A DNA stretch of 64,000 nt from positions 1 through 64,000 of the forward strand of contig NZ_BAABBI010000006.1 of the NCBI RefSeq assembly GCF_039537875.1. Reading direction: 5' to 3'. The DNA comes from Corallibacter vietnamensis. GTDB lineage: Bacteria > Bacteroidota > Bacteroidia > Flavobacteriales > Flavobacteriaceae. Under the pieces are notes generated by a model. That model made no database searches. It was not told where the DNA came from and saw only the letters and a program-made list of their open reading frames with translations. Shown in pieces: positions 43,771-52,246 of this stretch (the first letter of the stretch is position 1; each line of letters starts with the position of its first letter). Both the position numbers and the translations under genes were made by a program.

Positions 43771-44691
43771 TTATTTTATTACTTTTTTGATATGATCTGT
43801 AATAAGGTTGATATCATATTCATAATCAAACCAAGTAGTGTTTTCGTTTTTTTTAAACCAAGTTAATTGACGTTTAGCAAAACGACGTGAATTTTTTTTG
43901 ATTTCAGAAACAGCAAAATCTAAAGACCATTTATTGTTTAAGTATTTAAAAATTTCTTTATAGCCAACCGTATTTAAGGCGTTTAGATGCTGCTTGTTTT
44001 CTAGGTTTTTTACTTCTTGTAATAAGCCTTCATCCATCATTATATCTACACGTTTATTTATTCTATTGTAAATAATTTCTCTTTCAGCTGTTAAACCAAT
44101 AGAAATGGTTTTAAAGTTTCTTTTTTCTTTTTTCTTGTTTAAAAAAGATGAAAAAGGCTTTTGTGTTCCTATACAAATCTCTAAAGCACGAATTACACGA
44201 TGCGGATTATCTATTGCAATATTGTTAAAAGATACTTCATCTAGCGTTTTTAATTGCTTTTGTAAACTCTCTAATCCTTCTGTTTCTAGCTGTTTGTTTA
44301 AATGCGTTCTTATAGATTTATCTACTTCGGGAAAATTATCTAATCCTTTTGTAACTGCATCTACATAAAGTCCAGAGCCACCAACCATAATAACTATTTC
44401 TTTTGTTTGAAATAAATGGTTTAACCTTGTAATAGCGTCTTTTTCAAAGCTGCCAACATTGTAATCATTTTCAACTGATTTGTGATGTATAAAATGATGT
44501 TTTGCAGCTAATAATTCATCAGGAGTTGGAGCAGCAGTACCTATTTGCATTTCTCTAAAAAACTGTCTGGAATCTGCTGAAATAATTTCAGTATTAAAAT
44601 AGTTTGCAAGCTTAATACTTAAAGCTGTTTTTCCTATAGCAGTTGGACCAACTATAGATACTACATAGTTATTTGAATCTGATTTTGAGAT
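43771..44691 (-). CDS. miaA: tRNA dimethylallyltransferase without a standard start codon
   Basis: MiaA prenylates A37 of tRNAs that read U-starting codons. Coding similarity covers the P-loop GPTAIGKTA, ISADSRQFFREMQIGTA, MVGGSGLYVDAVTKGLDN and KNSRRFAKRQLTWFKKN. The first ATG in frame (44550) would delete the P-loop. Between the frame's upstream stop (TAA, 44716-44718) and the P-loop there is no ATG, GTG, TTG or CTG. ATC at 44689-44691 stands where relatives would be expected to have ATG (xSKSDSNNYVVSIVG) and gives 306 residues, the normal length. ATA 44695-44697 or ATT 44713-44715 are alternatives. Function is certain; the start is not. Confidence 0.88.
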   Translation of the reverse strand: MSKSDSNNYVVSIVGPTAIGKTALSIKLANYFNTEIISADSRQFFREMQIGTAAPTPDELLAAKHHFIHHKSVENDYNVGSFEKDAITRLNHLFQTKEIVIMVGGSGLYVDAVTKGLDNFPEVDKSIRTHLNKQLETEGLESLQKQLKTLDEVSFNNIAIDNPHRVIRALEICIGTQKPFSSFLNKKKEKRNFKTISIGLTAEREIIYNRINKRVDIMMDEGLLQEVKNLENKQHLNALNTVGYKEIFKYLNNKWSLDFAVSEIKKNSRRFAKRQLTWFKKNENTTWFDYEYDINLITDHIKKVIK

Positions 44692-44710
44692 GGCTATATG
44701 GGTTTGAGAA

Positions 44711-45574
44711 TTAATTTATGTGTAAGTTGTGACCGCATTTATGACAATATTCAGCATTATCTTTATGGTCATTTGCTAGACAGTTAGCACAGGATTGCGA
44801 GTTTAAGTGTATGTTTCTATGTGGTTGATTTGTTAATGGTGTTTTTGCTTGTCCTGCCTGTTTTGTATACTCGGCAGATACAATACCTGTAGGAACAGCT
44901 ATAATCCCGTAACCTAGTATCATAATTACTGAAGCTATAAATTGTCCTAAAGGTGTTACGGGAGCAATATCTCCAAAGCCAACAGTTGTAAGAGTTACTA
45001 TACACCAATAAATACTTTTTGGGATATTTTCAAATCCGTGTTCTTCTCCTTCAACAAGATACATGATGGTTCCAAAAATGGTTGCAGCGATAAGCACAGC
45101 AAAGAGAAATACCGAAATTTTTGCCCTACTAGCTTTGATTGCAGAAGCCAAATGATTTGAAGCTCCTAAATATCTTGCAAGTTTTAGTACTCTAAATACA
45201 CGTAATAAACGTAAAGCTCTTAAAGCAACAAGTGCATGTGTGCCAGCAAAAATTAATGATAGATACTTTGGTAATGTAGATAGTAAGTCTATAACACCAT
45301 AAAAACTGGTAATATATTTTATAGGTTTCTTTACGGTAACTATTCTAGCGATATATTCAACAGTAAAAAGAATGGTAATTACCCATTCAGAAATGTTTAA
45401 AAAATCATGATACTTTTCATCAAAGCTTTTTATGCTTTCAAGCATAACTAAAGCAATACTAGCAAGAATGGCTATGAGAAGAATAATATCAAATAATTTA
45501 CCGGCAGGCGTATCTGCTTCATAAATAATTTCATGAAGCTCATCTCGCCAATTTTTATTTGATGATTTACTCAT
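44711..45574 (-). CDS. Voltage-gated-type potassium channel with C-terminal zinc ribbon
   Basis: The 287-residue protein has six membrane helices. S4 carries basic residues at every third position (Arg119, 122, 125, 128, Lys131, Arg134). The pore has the selectivity filter TVGFGD (197-202). S6 is followed by a linker and a small zinc-ribbon tail with Cys262-x2-Cys265 and Cys277-x2-Cys280. It is thus a Kv-like cation channel, probably K+-selective. The zinc ribbon may mediate assembly or gating; that is inference. The stop codon overlaps the possible ATT start of miaA. Confidence 0.92.
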   Translation of the reverse strand: MSKSSNKNWRDELHEIIYEADTPAGKLFDIILLIAILASIALVMLESIKSFDEKYHDFLNISEWVITILFTVEYIARIVTVKKPIKYITSFYGVIDLLSTLPKYLSLIFAGTHALVALRALRLLRVFRVLKLARYLGASNHLASAIKASRAKISVFLFAVLIAATIFGTIMYLVEGEEHGFENIPKSIYWCIVTLTTVGFGDIAPVTPLGQFIASVIMILGYGIIAVPTGIVSAEYTKQAGQAKTPLTNQPHRNIHLNSQSCANCLANDHKDNAEYCHKCGHNLHIN

Positions 45575-45617
45575 AATTTCAAAAATAATAAAACTTGCAA
45601 GTAGAAATGTACTTTGG

Positions 45618-46979
45618 TTAAAAAATAACTGTTTTTATTCGTTTGTTTTTTCTTAAATAGGCTTGTATAATGTGCTGTGAGTCCCTGTTGTTTTCCATAG
45701 GTGTAATTATAGATTCTAGAACGTCGCTGTTGGTTATTTGATAATTTAAGTCAAAAAAACCAAGTCCTTTAAAAATACCATTTTTAATTAAAATAGCGCT
45801 GCGTTCATCAATATCTCTGCCTTTGTCAATAATAATCATATTTAGGTTTGAGTAGCTGTTTTTTTGAATAAGCGACTCCACACGACTATTGTATGACTCT
45901 GTTGTTTCTTGTTGTATACAAGCGCCTTCGCATTGTTTTATAGTGTAATTAAAGCAGTTTGTTTTAGTAGGATAAAGCCCTGTCAATTTTTGGCATAAAT
46001 TATAGTCTTCTACAGCTTTGTGCATAAAACTTTTAGCGCTTTGTCTGTTACTGAATGTTGTTATAGCTGTTTTTCTACCATCAGCTTTATCAATTTTTAG
46101 GTTGATATATCCATTGTCATCTACAAAGCTATATAGGGCATAGGTGAAAATAGTTCTACGTAAAGCTCTATTAAATAAAGGCTTGTTCTTTTTTATTTCT
46201 TGGTTTTCTTTTAAAAGTGCTACAAGTTCACTGCCTGTTTTTTCGTAAGTAACAGAAGCAGTTTGTAATTGAATTTTTTTTGATTTTGGGCTGGTACTGC
46301 TAAAATGTTGACTTATTCTATTTTTAATATTATTGCTTTTTCCAATGTAAATAATATCGCCTTTATCATTATGAATGTAATATACTCCAGTTTCATTAGG
46401 CAGCTCATTTATAATCTGTTTCAAGTTGGGCTCCATTTGAAACTTTGGTTCGGCACGCACTGCGTCTTTTATAATATGCTTTTCTAAGTCTTTATTTAGT
46501 AGCATTTTAAAAAGCTTTACAGTTGCCATTGCGTCACCAGATGCACGATGTCTATCTGTTACAGGAATTCCTAAAGCTCTAGCTAGCTTACCCAAACTGT
46601 AGGACGGTTGTCCAGGAATTAATGATTTAGAAAGCTCTACAGTACAAATGGTTTTACGTTTGTATCCAAAACCAAGTCTTTTAAATTCGGTTCGTAAAAT
46701 ACGATAATCAAATTGGGCATTATGAGCAACTAAAATACAGTCTTCAGTAATTTCAACTATGCGTTTGGCAACCTCATAAAATTTTGGAGCATTGCGAAGC
46801 ATATTGTTGTTAATCCCTGTAAGATTTACAACAAAAGGTTGAATATCTCTTTCTGGGTTAACAAGACTTATAAACTGATCTACAACTTTATGACCATCAA
46901 ATTTATAAATGGCGATTTCGGTTATTCCTTCTTCATTGTACTTTCCGCCGGTAGTTTCTATGTCTAATATTGCGTAAAT
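45618..46979 (-). CDS. DnaQ-like exonuclease fused to GIY-YIG domain, non-ATG start
   Basis: This is a DEDDh exonuclease joined to a UvrC/Cho-type GIY-YIG nuclease. Counting from ATT 46977-46979, the protein has 453 residues: Asp6 and Glu8 (ILDIETTGG), Asp91 (HNAQFD) and His144/Asp149 (DRHRASGD) form the exonuclease site. GVYYI with YIG (198-213), Arg221 and a Cho-like tail with LCQKLTGLYP and CEGACIQQ follow. The first ATG, at 46802, would remove Asp6 and Glu8. From the yggS stop at 46998-47000, which is in the same frame, no ATG, GTG or TTG occurs. ATT sits where relatives are expected to read MYAILDIETTGG. Probably a DNA repair enzyme. Confidence 0.85.
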   Translation of the reverse strand: MYAILDIETTGGKYNEEGITEIAIYKFDGHKVVDQFISLVNPERDIQPFVVNLTGINNNMLRNAPKFYEVAKRIVEITEDCILVAHNAQFDYRILRTEFKRLGFGYKRKTICTVELSKSLIPGQPSYSLGKLARALGIPVTDRHRASGDAMATVKLFKMLLNKDLEKHIIKDAVRAEPKFQMEPNLKQIINELPNETGVYYIHNDKGDIIYIGKSNNIKNRISQHFSSTSPKSKKIQLQTASVTYEKTGSELVALLKENQEIKKNKPLFNRALRRTIFTYALYSFVDDNGYINLKIDKADGRKTAITTFSNRQSAKSFMHKAVEDYNLCQKLTGLYPTKTNCFNYTIKQCEGACIQQETTESYNSRVESLIQKNSYSNLNMIIIDKGRDIDERSAILIKNGIFKGLGFFDLNYQITNSDVLESIITPMENNRDSQHIIQAYLRKNKRIKTVIF

Positions 46980-46997
46980 AAGTCGTTGTATGTTATA

Positions 46998-47657
46998 TTA
47001 ATTATAATTTCTTGAGCCAAATATACTGCTTCCTACTCTAATCATTGTACTTCCACTAGCTATTGCTGTCTGGTAGTCACCACTCATACCCATACTTATG
47101 GTTTTAAAGTTAGGGTATTGTTTGTGTAATGTATCAAAAATATTTTTTAAAGTAAGAAATTCATTCTCAATTTGTGAAGTGTTATCAGTAAATGTAGCCA
47201 TTCCCATTACACCAGTAATTTGCACGTTTTTTAGATTATTGAATGCTTCAGATTGTAGTAATTGCATAGCATCTTTTTCAGACATACCAAATTTACTCTC
47301 TTCTTTAGCGATTTTAATTTGAAGTAAGCAATTAATAGTTCTGCTGTTTTTTTTAGCCTCTTTATCAATCTCTTTAAGTAGTTTAAAGCTGTCTACACCA
47401 TGTATTAAGGAAACAAAAGGCGCCATGTATTTTACTTTATTTCGCTGTACATGACCTATCATATGCCACTGAATATCTTTAGGTAGCGCTTCATATTTGT
47501 CAACCATTTCTTGGATTTTGTTTTCACCAAAAACACGCTGACCAGCTTCGTAAGCCTCAATAATATCAGTATTAGGTTTTGTTTTTGAAACAGCTACAAG
47601 CGTAACATGTTGAGGTATTTGTGATTGAATTTTATGAAGGTTTTGTTTTATACTCAT
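46998..47657 (-). CDS. YggS-family PLP-binding protein
   Basis: A 219-residue PLP homeostasis protein, TIM-barrel type, with PLP-binding Lys25 in LVAVSKTKP, FGENKIQEM, IQWHMIGHVQRNKVKY, SKFGMSE and the C-terminal ISMGMSGDYQTAIASGSTMIRVGSSIFG. It modulates free pyridoxal phosphate and amino-acid pools. Its stop codon is in the same reading frame as, and only six sense codons before, the ATT proposed to start the exonuclease gene. Confidence 0.93.
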   Translation of the reverse strand: MSIKQNLHKIQSQIPQHVTLVAVSKTKPNTDIIEAYEAGQRVFGENKIQEMVDKYEALPKDIQWHMIGHVQRNKVKYMAPFVSLIHGVDSFKLLKEIDKEAKKNSRTINCLLQIKIAKEESKFGMSEKDAMQLLQSEAFNNLKNVQITGVMGMATFTDNTSQIENEFLTLKNIFDTLHKQYPNFKTISMGMSGDYQTAIASGSTMIRVGSSIFGSRNYN

Positions 47658-47733
47658 TTAGTATTTTTGTTTTAAGCTTTTTATTAAGTATTATCAATAC
47701 TATCAGCATTGGAGTTGCTAACAGGTGGTTTTG

Positions 47734-48972
47734 TTAAAACTCGTAAATGGTTACACCACTGCGAAGTTTGGGCTCTATATAGGTGCTTTTAGGAGGCATT
47801 TTTAAACCATCGTCAGCAATGTTTTTCATTTGCTCAATAGTTGCGGGAACCATACCAAAACCAACAGTAAACTCACCACTATCAACAGCACTTTTTATAT
47901 TTACAATATCATTTTTACCATTACTATACTCAATTCTTATGTCGTTTCGTAAGTCATCAATACCTAAAATAGGTTGTAAAATGGTTTTGTAAAGCAATTG
48001 AGCATCAAGGCCATCAAGTGATGTTTCTATGTTATAAACCGTTTTTCGTAAATATAGCGAATAAAAATCGCCATCTAAATACATGCTAAAATGATTTTTT
48101 TTAGAAGGTTTATAAGGTGTTTTTCCTCGGTTTTCAATACGGTAAAAAGTGTCTAATTGAATCAAAAACTCTTCTTTACTTAAGCCATTTAATCCTTTTA
48201 CAAGTCGGTTAAACTCATGAATTTTTAAATCAGATTCAGGAATTAAATAGCTCATGAAAAAATTATAGTCTTCGTCACCTTGATGATCAGGGTTGGCGTC
48301 TTTTAAATCTTTGTAAAGTAAATAGGATGATGCAGACCTGTGGTGTCCATCGGCTATGTAAATGGCCGGCATGTTTTTAAATTCCTCTTGAATACTTTTT
48401 ATGGTTTTAGGAGTATCTACCAACCACAAGTAGTGTGTATCTCTATAAGTTGTTGTAAACTCAAATTCAGCACGCTTTTCTTGAGCTTCTTTGATGATTG
48501 TTTCAATAACGTTATTGTCAGGATAGGTAAGTAGTACAGGTTCAGCATTAAACCCTACCGTTTTTAAATAATCTTTAAAAACTACTTCTTTATATGCAAT
48601 GGTATCTTCATGCTTTTTTATAGCATCGTTTTCATAATCTAAAGCGCTTGCAGCAGCAATGATACCATTAAATTCTCTGCCTTCACGATTTACAATTTTA
48701 TAAACGTAATAACAAGGAGCATCATCTTGAACAAAAATGCCTTCTTCTTTAAATTCTAAATACCTGTTTTTTACCAAAGAATAACGCGCCTGACCAGAAA
48801 TTTCTTTATCAAACTTATAACCAGGGTTTACAATATGTAAAAAAGAAAATGGATTATCACGTAAGCGTGCTTCGCGCTGTTCCTTTGTGTAGCTTTGGTA
48901 TGAACGAGCAGCTACAAGACTTACTTTGTCTCGTGTTGGTCGCACAGCTTTGAAAGGTATAATGTGAGCCAT
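47734..48972 (-). CDS. DUF1015 family protein
   Basis: The 412-residue soluble protein has the DUF1015 signatures AHIIPFKAVRPTRDKV at the N-terminus, IYIADGHHRSASSYLLYKDL in the middle (the HHR motif is invariant in the family) and GDFYSLYLR. Family members are widespread and often sit near serine biosynthesis genes; a kinase-like or SerC-linked role has been suggested but is not established, and no ser genes are visible here. Separated from hbd by a terminator-like hairpin. Confidence 0.88.
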   Translation of the reverse strand: MAHIIPFKAVRPTRDKVSLVAARSYQSYTKEQREARLRDNPFSFLHIVNPGYKFDKEISGQARYSLVKNRYLEFKEEGIFVQDDAPCYYVYKIVNREGREFNGIIAAASALDYENDAIKKHEDTIAYKEVVFKDYLKTVGFNAEPVLLTYPDNNVIETIIKEAQEKRAEFEFTTTYRDTHYLWLVDTPKTIKSIQEEFKNMPAIYIADGHHRSASSYLLYKDLKDANPDHQGDEDYNFFMSYLIPESDLKIHEFNRLVKGLNGLSKEEFLIQLDTFYRIENRGKTPYKPSKKNHFSMYLDGDFYSLYLRKTVYNIETSLDGLDAQLLYKTILQPILGIDDLRNDIRIEYSNGKNDIVNIKSAVDSGEFTVGFGMVPATIEQMKNIADDGLKMPPKSTYIEPKLRSGVTIYEF

Positions 48973-48988
48973 TTTCTTTTTTTATTAC

Positions 48989-49017
48989 TTTAAAAAACAG
49001 TGAATCTGTTTTTTAAA
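48989..49017 (-). terminator. AT-rich terminator downstream of the 3-hydroxybutyryl-CoA dehydrogenase gene
   Basis: A perfect 12-bp inverted repeat, TTTAAAAAACAG / CTGTTTTTTAAA, with a 5-base loop, right behind the dehydrogenase stop codon. The stem contains only two C-G pairs, so its strength is uncertain. Confidence 0.6.
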
Positions 49018-49021
49018 ATTA

Positions 49022-49912
49022 TTAGTTTGAGAATTGTTTAGAAATTTTTTCGGCCTTTCTGCTTTCAGAATAATCATAAAAACCTTCGCCTGATTTTACA
49101 CCTAGTTTTCCAGCTCTTACCATATTTACTAATAGTGGACAAGGTGCATATTTAGGGTTTTTAAAGCCATCATACATGACGTTTAATATCGATAAGCAAA
49201 CATCTAAACCAATAAAATCTGCTAATTGTAATGGTCCCATAGGGTGAGCCATACCTAGTTTCATTACCGTGTCTATTTCTTGTACACCAGCAACACCGTT
49301 GTATAATGTTTCTATAGACTCATTTATCATAGGCATTAAGATACGGTTTGCCACAAAACCAGGGTAATCATTTACTTCTACAGGAATTTTTCCAAGTGTT
49401 TTAGAAAGTTCCATAATAGTACTCGTTACTGCATCAGTAGTATTATAACCTCGAATTATTTCTACTAGTTTCATAATTGGCACAGGATTCATAAAGTGCA
49501 TTCCAATTACTTTTTCTGGTCTTGAAGTTACAGCTGCAATTTGTGTTATAGAAATTGATGATGTATTTGTTGCTAAAATTGTTTCGTCAGAGCAAACTTC
49601 ATCCAATTGCTTAAAAATATTCAGTTTTAAATCGATATTTTCAGTTGCTGCTTCTACTACTAAACTAACATTTTTAACACCGTCTTCTAGTTTTGTATGA
49701 GTGGTTATATTACTTAAAGTAGCTTGCTTGTCAGCTTCAGTAATTTTTTCTTTGGCAACCATTCTGTCTAAATTTTTAGCAATGGTATCCATACCTCTTT
49801 TTAAAGAAGCTTCACTTATATCTATTAATTGTACTTGAAATCCACTCTGAGCAAAGGTATGAGCAATACCATTTCCCATTGTGCCAGCTCCAATTACTGC
49901 AACATTTTTCAT
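49022..49912 (-). CDS. 3-hydroxybutyryl-CoA dehydrogenase
   Basis: The 296-residue NAD(P)-dependent enzyme acts on 3-hydroxyacyl-CoA in fatty acid or butanoate metabolism. It has a Rossmann motif AVIGAGTMGNGIAHTFAQSG near the start, catalytic His in IGMHFMNPVPIMKLVEI, and NDYPGFVANRILMPMINE, MKLGMAHPMGPLQLADFIG for the C-terminal dimer domain. The ATG at 49912 (MKNVAVIGAG) is the typical start. Another ATG 12 bp upstream (49924) is also possible. Confidence 0.93.
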   Translation of the reverse strand: MKNVAVIGAGTMGNGIAHTFAQSGFQVQLIDISEASLKRGMDTIAKNLDRMVAKEKITEADKQATLSNITTHTKLEDGVKNVSLVVEAATENIDLKLNIFKQLDEVCSDETILATNTSSISITQIAAVTSRPEKVIGMHFMNPVPIMKLVEIIRGYNTTDAVTSTIMELSKTLGKIPVEVNDYPGFVANRILMPMINESIETLYNGVAGVQEIDTVMKLGMAHPMGPLQLADFIGLDVCLSILNVMYDGFKNPKYAPCPLLVNMVRAGKLGVKSGEGFYDYSESRKAEKISKQFSN

Positions 49913-49969
49913 ATTAATTTTCATGTTTTTTTATTTCTTAAAATAAGAAAATTGTTAATAATTTTAATT

Positions 49970-50929
49970 TTAGAATTGATTGATAATCATTGTAGCAACA
50001 CGCAAAGCTTCTGTACCATCATGTAGTGTTACAATTGGTTTTGTGTTGTTGTTAATAGCGTCAGCAAAAGTTTCTAGCTCGTCTAGAATAGCGTTGTTTC
50101 CTGCTACATCCGGATTATCAAAATAGATTTGTTTTTTTACGCCTTCAGCATTTTGAAGAATCATATCAAAATCTCCAGGTGTTTCTGGTGCGTCTTTCAT
50201 TTTTACAACTTCACATTTTTTCTCTAAAAAATCTACAGAGATGTATGCATCACGTTGAAAAAAACGTGTTTTTCGCATGTTCTTTAATGATATTCTACTG
50301 GCTGTAAGGTTTGCTACGCAACCATTTTCAAATTCAATTCGTGCGTTAGCAATATCAGGTGTGTCACTGATTACAGAAACGCCACTAGCTGAAACGTGTT
50401 TTACTTTAGATTTCACAACGCTTAATATGATATCAATATCATGAATCATTAAATCTAAAACCACAGGAACATCAGTGCCTCTAGGGTTGAACTCGGCTAG
50501 CCTATGTGTTTCTATAAACATAGGGTTTTCAATTTTGTCCTTCACCGCTGTAAACGCAGGATTAAACCGTTCTACATGACCAACTTGACCGCGTATGTTA
50601 TGTTCGGCTAGTAGTTCTCTAATGTGTTCTGCTTCTTCAACAGTGTTTGTGATAGGCTTTTCAATAAAAATATGTTTTCCTTTTGCAATGGCTTGTTTAG
50701 CACAATCATAATGCGATAATGTAGGTGTTACAATATCTACCATATCAACAGCATCAATCAATGCTTCAATTGAGTTAAAGTATTTAAAGCCAAACTCGGC
50801 TTCTACCTTTTTAGCATTAGCTTCATCAGCATCATAAAATCCGACAAGCTCATATTTTTCAGATTGATTAAGTAATCTTAAATGAATTTTTCCAAGATGC
50901 CCAGCACCAAGAACTCCAGCTTTTAGCAT
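49970..50929 (-). CDS. Gfo/Idh/MocA-family oxidoreductase
   Basis: The 319-residue protein has an N-terminal Rossmann fold with AGVLGAGHLGKIHLRLL (about 4-20) and the family's EKP motif in GKHIFIEKPITN, then the alpha/beta dimerisation domain. VGHVERFNPAF and VLDLMIHDIDIILS carry the conserved His and Asp. The substrate is unknown; members oxidise sugars or related alcohols with NAD(P). The ATG at 50927-50929 (MLKAGVLGAG) is preferred over one 36 bp upstream. Confidence 0.88.
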   Translation of the reverse strand: MLKAGVLGAGHLGKIHLRLLNQSEKYELVGFYDADEANAKKVEAEFGFKYFNSIEALIDAVDMVDIVTPTLSHYDCAKQAIAKGKHIFIEKPITNTVEEAEHIRELLAEHNIRGQVGHVERFNPAFTAVKDKIENPMFIETHRLAEFNPRGTDVPVVLDLMIHDIDIILSVVKSKVKHVSASGVSVISDTPDIANARIEFENGCVANLTASRISLKNMRKTRFFQRDAYISVDFLEKKCEVVKMKDAPETPGDFDMILQNAEGVKKQIYFDNPDVAGNNAILDELETFADAINNNTKPIVTLHDGTEALRVATMIINQF

Positions 50930-51087
50930 GTTATTTACGTTTTCAACAAAAATAAGATTTTTCACTATTTATTGGTGTGAAATTATTAATAAAATGTTGT
51001 AAATTATAGAGGAATGATAATTGTTGAAAGATTAATTTTTAGCTTCAGAATCTTTGAATTATTTTAGCTCTGAAAACCTGACTAACA

Positions 51088-51729
51088 TTGAAAGATACGT
51101 TTAAACACCGCGGATTAAGGCAAAAGCTTGTTGAAGTTGTTAAAGCAAAGGGCATTACAGATGATAATGTTTTAAAGACGATAGGAAATATTCCTAGACA
51201 TTTGTTTATGGACTCTAGTTTTTTAGATCATGCATATCAAGATAAAGCATTTCCTATTGCTGCTGATCAAACTATTTCGCAACCATACACGGTAGCTTTT
51301 CAGTCTGAATTACTACAAATTACACCTGGAGACAAAATTCTAGAAATAGGAACAGGTAGTGGTTATCAAACTGCGGTATTATGTGAGCTTGGCGCTAAAG
51401 TTTATAGTATTGAGCGCCAGCATGAGCTGTTTAAAAAAACAAGTAAATTTCTTCCTAAACTAGGTTACAGACCCAAGAAACTCATTTTTGGAGATGGCTA
51501 CATTGGGCTTAAAGAAGAAGCGCCTTTTAAAGGTATTATTGTAACTGCAGGAGCGCCATTTGTGCCTAAAGCGTTATTAGCACAGTTAGAAATAGGAGGA
51601 AGGCTTGTAATTCCTGTTGGAGAAAATGTACAAACAATGACGCTTTTTATTAGAAAAGGGCCAAAAGATTTTGAAAAGCATGAGTTTGGAGAATTTAGAT
51701 TTGTACCCTTATTAGAGGATAAAAACTAA
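51088..51729 (+). CDS. pcm: Protein-L-isoaspartate O-methyltransferase
   Basis: Pcm methylates isoaspartyl residues to start their repair in aged proteins. The 213-residue protein has the conserved TISQPYTVAFQSELLQ, the SAM site ILEIGTGSGYQTAVL (about 87-101), and IIVTAGAPFVPKALLAQLEIGG-type blocks in order. A TTG at 51088 is the start, because no ATG or GTG precedes the first conserved segment (RHRGLRQKLVE-like, here KHRGLRQKLVE). It converges on the DUF1648 gene with a 4-bp overlap. Confidence 0.94.
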   Translation: MKDTFKHRGLRQKLVEVVKAKGITDDNVLKTIGNIPRHLFMDSSFLDHAYQDKAFPIAADQTISQPYTVAFQSELLQITPGDKILEIGTGSGYQTAVLCELGAKVYSIERQHELFKKTSKFLPKLGYRPKKLIFGDGYIGLKEEAPFKGIIVTAGAPFVPKALLAQLEIGGRLVIPVGENVQTMTLFIRKGPKDFEKHEFGEFRFVPLLEDKN

Positions 51730-52244
51730 TTTTTTTGTTTTCTTATTGTAAGTACAACTTGTATTATTGGAACAACCACCATTGCTAGAAGAATACAGTT
51801 TAATACATAGTGAGATATTAGGCTAAAACCACTTTCACTGTTAATAGATACGCGGACAATCTCATAATTAATGATTAAGAATAATGATGCAACACCAATA
51901 TTCATATAAGTCATCATTTTTATAGCCGATTTATATTGCTTTTCGGCATTTTCTGGTGTAATTTTTACAGGATAATTAAATTGATGCGGGTATCGCATCA
52001 GTTTATACATTCCAAAAGTTAGTACAAACCCTAATATGGTTAAAAACCAAATAGAATTTTTTTCAGCATAATTTGTGACTTCTCCAGAAAAATTAAAATG
52101 GACAGGTACTTGGGCTGGTAACGAGTTGTAGTTGATTAATGTGTAAACCAAACCAATACCTAAAAGTATAAAGGGTGTGAGTTGCAAAAACTTATCTTGT
52201 ACACTTTTTTCTATATCTATTTTTGGTCTATCATCATGAAACAT
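51726..52244 (-). CDS. DUF1648-domain membrane protein
   Basis: The 172-residue protein has four membrane helices. The first helix ends before the DUF1648 signature LPAQVPVHFNFSGEVTNYAEK (about 50-70, with the invariant P-x-H-x-N-x-x-G pattern), typical of SdpI-like proteins, which in Bacillus confer immunity to a killing factor. Many members have no known role. It lies 2 bp downstream of the NTF2-like gene and overlaps the pcm end by 4 bp. Confidence 0.82.
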   Translation of the reverse strand: MFHDDRPKIDIEKSVQDKFLQLTPFILLGIGLVYTLINYNSLPAQVPVHFNFSGEVTNYAEKNSIWFLTILGFVLTFGMYKLMRYPHQFNYPVKITPENAEKQYKSAIKMMTYMNIGVASLFLIINYEIVRVSINSESGFSLISHYVLNCILLAMVVVPIIQVVLTIRKQKN

Positions 52245-52246
52245 AA

